DNA of 64,000 nt from Nissolia schottii (lineage: Eukaryota > Streptophyta > Magnoliopsida > Fabales > Fabaceae): positions 1 to 64,000 of the forward strand of contig QANU01029220.1 of the NCBI GenBank assembly GCA_003254905.1, in the 5' to 3' direction. Positions 59,113-64,000 of this stretch are shown here, one piece after another; positions within the stretch are counted from its first letter, which is position 1, and every line of letters begins with the position of its first letter. The translations under genes and the position numbers were made by a program. Below the pieces are notes generated by a model that worked only from the letters and a program-made list of their open reading frames with translations, did not search any database and was not told the origin of the DNA.

Positions 59113-61399
59113 CCTAGTAATTTCTCACTACTCTTTCCTCTGTCCCCATAGAAAGAAAAGTTCAAAAAACAATTAAGAGTGTGCATGAGCAATTTCTTTG
59201 TGGAACAAGCACTGACAGCCAATAAGAGGACTGGAGAAGGTACCAAGGTACTGAGGATGAGGAACTTGGCTCATAAATTTCAGGAATGTTGCTCACTAGG
59301 GTTATAATTTTCCTGTTAAGTGGAAGGCTGTTTTCTCAGCACTCTTGGTCAGGAATGGGGCATAGCTTGTACAAAAAGACAGTGCCATCCACTTCCACAT
59401 AAATGTAATATGTTCTTCCCTAACAAACCTGGGATCTTTCTTTAATTTTTTTTATTATTGGTGTATCCAAAACTGGTACAAGTATTGTATGAAGTATGAA
59501 CTCTGTGCTACTGCCAAGCCTTGGGAATTATAAAAGACTTTAAATCTAGAGCTAGTTGTTTTTGGTGGTTGATGCCTCTTAAATTTGGTTGAGCTCTCTT
59601 GGTACCAACTTATAGGGCATATGTCTACTTCATAATATTTCTAATTGGTTTCTATGAGGGAAGAAAGGTACTTAGGGTACCCTTCAATGCCCTTCAACTT
59701 CCTATTTTTCTGGCTGAACTTAAGGTATTTATCGTCGGAAGTGGTAGACTGATAGTTACGAAATATTTTTCCATTTCCATAAATGAGAATCGAACTCACA
59801 CTGAGTCATCATCATGTCACATCTCGTAATTCTTAGACTTTCTATTTATGAATCACAATTGTGGAGTTAACGGATAAATTACCTATGAAAAAGAAACTGT
59901 AAAACCTTGTACTGAAACACACTTAGTCTTACCTATTGAACTCTCAACATGGCTATAGTTGGACAAAGATTGCCCATGTAAACTAAGATTTGTCATCAGA
60001 AACAAAATAATGATGTCTACTTTAATGGAATAAATATTATTGGTGACCACCCAAATCAGAACAAAAACCAATATCAAACAGAGCTGAGTCAGCTGACAAA
60101 AAATGTAATTAATGGTTGGAAAAGTTATAAGCAAAGTAGTTCATTGTTAGCGTAGTTTTTATGTACTTGGTTTCTTTCTTGTGCAAGATTTAATAATTGA
60201 TTAATAATATAAACAACGTTGGCTCCACCAATGACCCAAGCAAATCAGTTAAAACTCCCTCTTCCAAAGAAATAATTGATTGCTTTGTTTTCATGTGTGA
60301 GAGATGTATGTGCAGTTCCCACTTTGCTACTCCTACTACAAATCCATTGATTACATAGCTAGGCTGAAAGCATATGGAAGTTAGAGAGCAGAAACAAAAA
60401 GTTACTGGTATTTAAATCTTAAAAAAAAAAAAACAATATATGATAATTGCTAATAATCATGAAGCACACACACAAAACATTCACTCCAAGAAGAGGTGGG
60501 GTCACCACAGCAGTTCAATTTGGTCTAAGACCAAACCCTATACTATTGTATGCCACGTGTGTAACAGCAGGTGGATGATATCAGCATGAAGTGTGATGAT
60601 GATCCATACCTTCAATTTTCTTTTTTTTTTTTTCCTTATAGCTAAGTCTTCAAAATTTTCTGCATACATTTAGATAAATCAACAAAGATGCTTGTTTTTT
60701 TAACTTATTAGACCTTAAACATCATATCGTCTCGCAACTCATCTAAGATATTAATGGATGTGGGCTCACTAATATCTCATTCAATCCAATGATAAATAAG
60801 TTGTGAGTTGACATAATATCTCATGTCAAATGAATACAAATACCTTTTCTCATAAATAAAACAGCAAAAGAATATGCTATAAGGGTTACGACACACCCTA
60901 AACTCTTTGAATGTTTATAGGAATACCTACAGATTACTCACAAAATTGGCTCTTACATCAACAACAAAAATTAAACTCACTTCCTGCTAAGATACGAATC
61001 CATCGTCACAAACTGTTTCAACTATCTTTGCCACTATATAAATACAGATAAACCAATAAAACGGCAAAAGTATCTGCTACCACACTCTCTCCCCTTCAGC
61101 ACACTAACTTTTGGAGATCCCCGTTCCGTTGAGAAACTATCTATCCATCCATCCATCACGTTCCGTAATATATATCCGCAGCCTTGCTTGCTATTTGCTA
61201 ATGCTTGGTGTGCTCAGTGCCAATATATCTATATATGCTGTGTGCGCCTAAAAAATTTAATCAAAAATAATTTGATGAGTTATGATGTATCTGTTTTATA
61301 CGTGATAAACACCACCTTCGGTTTCACGTCACACCCTTATATATCTATCTATCTATCTCTCTATTTCTATTCCTACTCTTCCTACCTTCTTCTTTGCAC
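59113..61399. other. Upstream region of the NAC gene, no other gene seen
   Basis: AT-rich sequence with short open frames only. A CTAT simple-repeat and pyrimidine-rich patch lies at 61341-61398, just before the TATA box. Confidence 0.5.
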
Positions 61400-61407
61400 T
61401 ATAAATA
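61400..61407 (+). promoter_or_regulatory. TATA box of the NAC (XND1-like) gene
   Basis: TATAAATA lies 111 bp before the ATG and directly after a pyrimidine-rich patch, a common plant core-promoter layout. It predicts a leader of about 80-90 nt. Confidence 0.6.
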
Positions 61408-61517
61408 CCAATATGCCCTTCAACACCTTGACCAACACTCCAACTTCATTACTACTCTCTCAACCCCTTCTTTTCTTTATAGCTGCAAATTCTGTTCTTG
61501 CTTGGTTTAAGTAATTA

Positions 61518-62933
61518 ATGGGAGATAACAATGTCAACCTTCCACCCGGGTTTCGGTTTTATCCCACAGATGAGGAGCTTGTGGTCCATTTCCTTCACAG
61601 AAAGGCAGCACTTCTGCCCTGCCATCCTGATGTCATCCCTGATCTTGAGCTCTACCCTTATGATCCATGGGAACTCGATGGTATATATATATATCTATAT
61701 CTCTCTATCATCATTCTTTGTTTCTGTTTTCAATACAGCTAGCTCTGTTTAATTGCTATTCCCTGATGGGTGCCGTGAAGTCTGTTTTCACTGTCATCCA
61801 ATAAAATCATTTCATATACATGATTTTTTTAAATAGTGAATGAGAGAGTCAACTATTTTTACTTATGTGGCAAGATTTTATTGGATAACAATATAAAAAA
61901 TATTCACACTGTCACTACGTAGCAATTAAACTCATATAAGATATCATTCCTTTGTTTCTGTTTCAATACAGTTATTAGTTCTTGGTGTCATGTGTGTTTA
62001 AACTTCATGTTAGAGTAGATGACAAATAGCTAGAAAAATTTGAAATTGTTATATATTGTTAAAATATAAAACCATTCACGTGCCTCTAACACATGTTATG
62101 GACATGCAGGTAGAGCCTTGGGAGAGGGGAACCAATGGTACTATTACAGCAGGAGGGCACAGAATCGGGTGACAGGGAATGGGTGTTGGAAGGCAACTGG
62201 GATGGAAGAGGCAGTGGTGACAAGCTCAAGCAACAAGAGAGTTGGAATGAAGAAACATTTTGTGTTCCATTTGGGAGAATCCCCTGCTGGTATCAAAACC
62301 AATTGGATCATGCAGGAGTATTGCCTTTCAGATTCTGCTTCTTCCAGCAGATCATCTTCCAGAAGAAAACCAAAAACAGTTAGTACTATATATAATATAC
62401 ATAAACATTTCATCACAGAAACAGAGTCGTATGCTGTGATTTAATCATATACTAACACAAATGTGAGAGTCAATTATTTTTGTTAATGTGATAACACATA
62501 ATTAAATGTTAGAGTAAAACTTTATTACACTGATTAATGTACATAAAAATAGACTCAAAAACTGTTGTATAACACTAATTAAAAAAATTGTATGTAATTG
62601 TGTTAAAGAGTCATATGTTGTCATTTAATTATATACTGTCACATCTGCAAAATGGATGTGGGAGTCTAATACTTTTGCTAATGTGACCGTACGTAATTAG
62701 ATGTTAAGAGTAAAATATTTTACACTGATTAATGTGCATAAAAATTGAAATCAAAAACTAATGTATGACACTGTGATTAATGTTTTTTTTTTAATCAGGA
62801 TTATAGTAAATGGGTGATATGTCGAGTTTATGAGGGCGATGGAGAAGATGGTGATGATGGAACAGAGCTCTCTTGTTTGGATGAAGTTTTCTTGTCACTG
62901 GATGATCTTGACGAAATAAGCTTACCAAATTAA
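61518..62933 (+). CDS. XND1: NAC transcription factor, XND1/ANAC104 type
   Basis: Exons 61518-61680, 62110-62378 and 62799-62933 join in frame to 188 aa, close to the size of Arabidopsis XND1. The NAC domain fills most of it: [19 protein letters not shown] (8-26), [50 protein letters not shown] and [12 protein letters not shown] (145-156). The short acidic C-terminus ends [25 protein letters not shown] (168-173) is the retinoblastoma-related-binding type motif reported for XND1. XND1 is a nuclear regulator that blocks secondary-wall deposition and cell death in xylem, so this gene probably does the same. The two-intron NAC structure is canonical. The insert PAGIK in subdomain D is longer than in Arabidopsis as I recall it. 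No sign of damage. Confidence 0.95.
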
Positions 62934-64000
62934 ATGAAATTAAGTGATTTTATATCTATCTAGCTGAATTATTATCCAAAATGGATAATTAATCAAACTA
63001 AGCTTAAGCTAAAATATTGCTGCTAGTTGAGTCATTATAGTTACTACTATGTACTGGTCTGGTTAAAGTTGCTAGTTCTAGTACTAGTATATAGTTAGAT
63101 TTTATATAGCAGCCATTTAAGTGGGGCACTATGTGAAATTCATGACCAAAGAATATGTAGTGTGACGTTATGCTTTCAAAGATCCCTTTTACCCACCAAA
63201 GTTGTAGTCTCCAAAATTTGTCTACTCTTATGTCTGTACAAGGACACGTGGATAATTGATAGCATAATATCCCTCTCTCAGCCACTGATTATATGAGTTT
63301 TATAATAATAAATAATATTCCAAAAAAAATCCAGATAAGATGTCATGCCCCCAAGTTATTATTGAAATTTCTTTTAATTTTCACTCATTATTACTACTGT
63401 TGCATGAAAGTTTTGTGCACTTGAGGTTATCTTCTTAGAACGCAAGCAAACAAAAACTAAAAAAAAGAAAAGAATTGAGCAGGGTTTTTAGACTTTTAGT
63501 AGGATCTAGGATGCAAATTGAATAATTGCTTTGTTTCGGTTGGGAGTTGCGGCTCACTAGCGCATGATTTTAAATTGCGATTTTTTTTATTAAGTTGTGC
63601 GATTTCTTGTATTAACAATATTTAGAAGCGAAAAAAGACATACAATAAAATAATTCTACCTCTAATTGACTGAAACTTAATAATGTTTGGCAAGACATAA
63701 GTGAAATTATATTGAAAAAATGTCTCTTAAAAAAACTCTATAAGACAGACCTTTTGATTTGTTACGGAGCAGCAGTTGTGATCATAAATACAATTGTGTT
63801 GATTAATACGATTATTCTAAAAGAAATTGTAAGAAAATATGGTATATGTTGCCATGTGGTTACAAAAGCCAGCAGTATTGTGGTCGCGATTCTTAACAAT
63901 ACGTAGAGAACGATTTTGTTACGAGAGACATAATCACTTTAATGATCTCAAAGTCTTAAAGATGCCGCAGCAATTGCAATTGTGAACAGCAATTTAAAAT
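62934..64000. other. Downstream flank of the NAC gene
   Basis: The NAC 3' UTR lies at the start; an AATAAA-containing stretch at about 63305-63314 is one possible poly(A) site. The rest is AT-rich and shows no gene. Confidence 0.45.

Noticed and set aside
3041-62933. A plant biosynthetic gene cluster
   Set aside because: The genes differ in pathway (wall, plastid division, transcription), and only the two UGT91 copies are clearly linked by duplication.
1-64000. CRISPR arrays, phage or bacterial operons, organelle insertions, rRNA or tRNA genes
   Set aside because: No regularly spaced direct repeats with unique spacers, no prokaryotic gene layout and no complete tRNA cloverleaf were seen; the tRNA-like promoter boxes belong to SINEs.

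Overview
This window looks like plant nuclear DNA from the bean family (Fabaceae), with a soybean-like (Glycine or relative) species as the best guess. It is AT-rich, has GT-AG introns, and is dense in small DNA transposons and solo LTRs. It carries two UGT91-type glycosyltransferases that closely resemble, from memory, the soyasaponin glycosyltransferases of soybean. I found no bacterial-style operons, CRISPR arrays or phage genes. The species assignment is an inference.

Six intact protein-coding genes could be assembled exon by exon with the reading frame kept. They are a six-exon laccase (3041-6552, +, 572 aa); a seven-exon GH3 beta-xylosidase/alpha-arabinofuranosidase of the BXL3/BXL4 type (26766-30704, +, 780 aa); two single-exon UGT91-family glycosyltransferases in tandem (32346-33881 and 38617-40071, both -); a sixteen-exon dynamin-related GTPase of the ARC5/DRP5B type (48138-54699, +, 761 aa); and a three-exon NAC protein of the XND1/ANAC104 type (61518-62933, +, 188 aa). 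A broken UGT85-type gene (44821-45360, -) lies near the UGT91 pair. Smaller coding relics are an RNase H-like fragment (46737-46898), a LINE reverse-transcriptase tail (56171-56474, -), a CACTA transposase exon with one internal stop (41850-42245), and an unidentified 50-codon frame (34915-35070).

The remaining DNA is mainly transposon debris. Several elements have ends and target-site duplications readable in the sequence: a SINE with a perfect 16-bp duplication (6737-6840), a copia-type solo LTR (8971-9234), hAT-like elements (14890-15120, 43572-44416, probably 19927-21496), two copies of one Mutator-like foldback family with 9-bp duplications (15462-15971, 19395-19887), a Harbinger/Tourist MITE (53107-53319) and a second foldback element (53936-54200) inside ARC5 introns, a degraded CACTA element (41246-43060), and foldback elements at 24329-24538, 35428-35572 and 22367-22680.

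Three genes act in plant cell walls or xylem by family: laccase (lignin or flavonoid oxidation), BXL (xylan/arabinan trimming) and XND1 (repressor of xylem fibre/vessel maturation). They are separated by tens of kilobases of repeats and an unrelated plastid-division gene, so co-localisation is more likely coincidence than a functional cluster. The UGT pair and nearby UGT85 relic suggest a locus of glycosyltransferase birth and death. I found nothing that amounts to a previously undescribed biological system.
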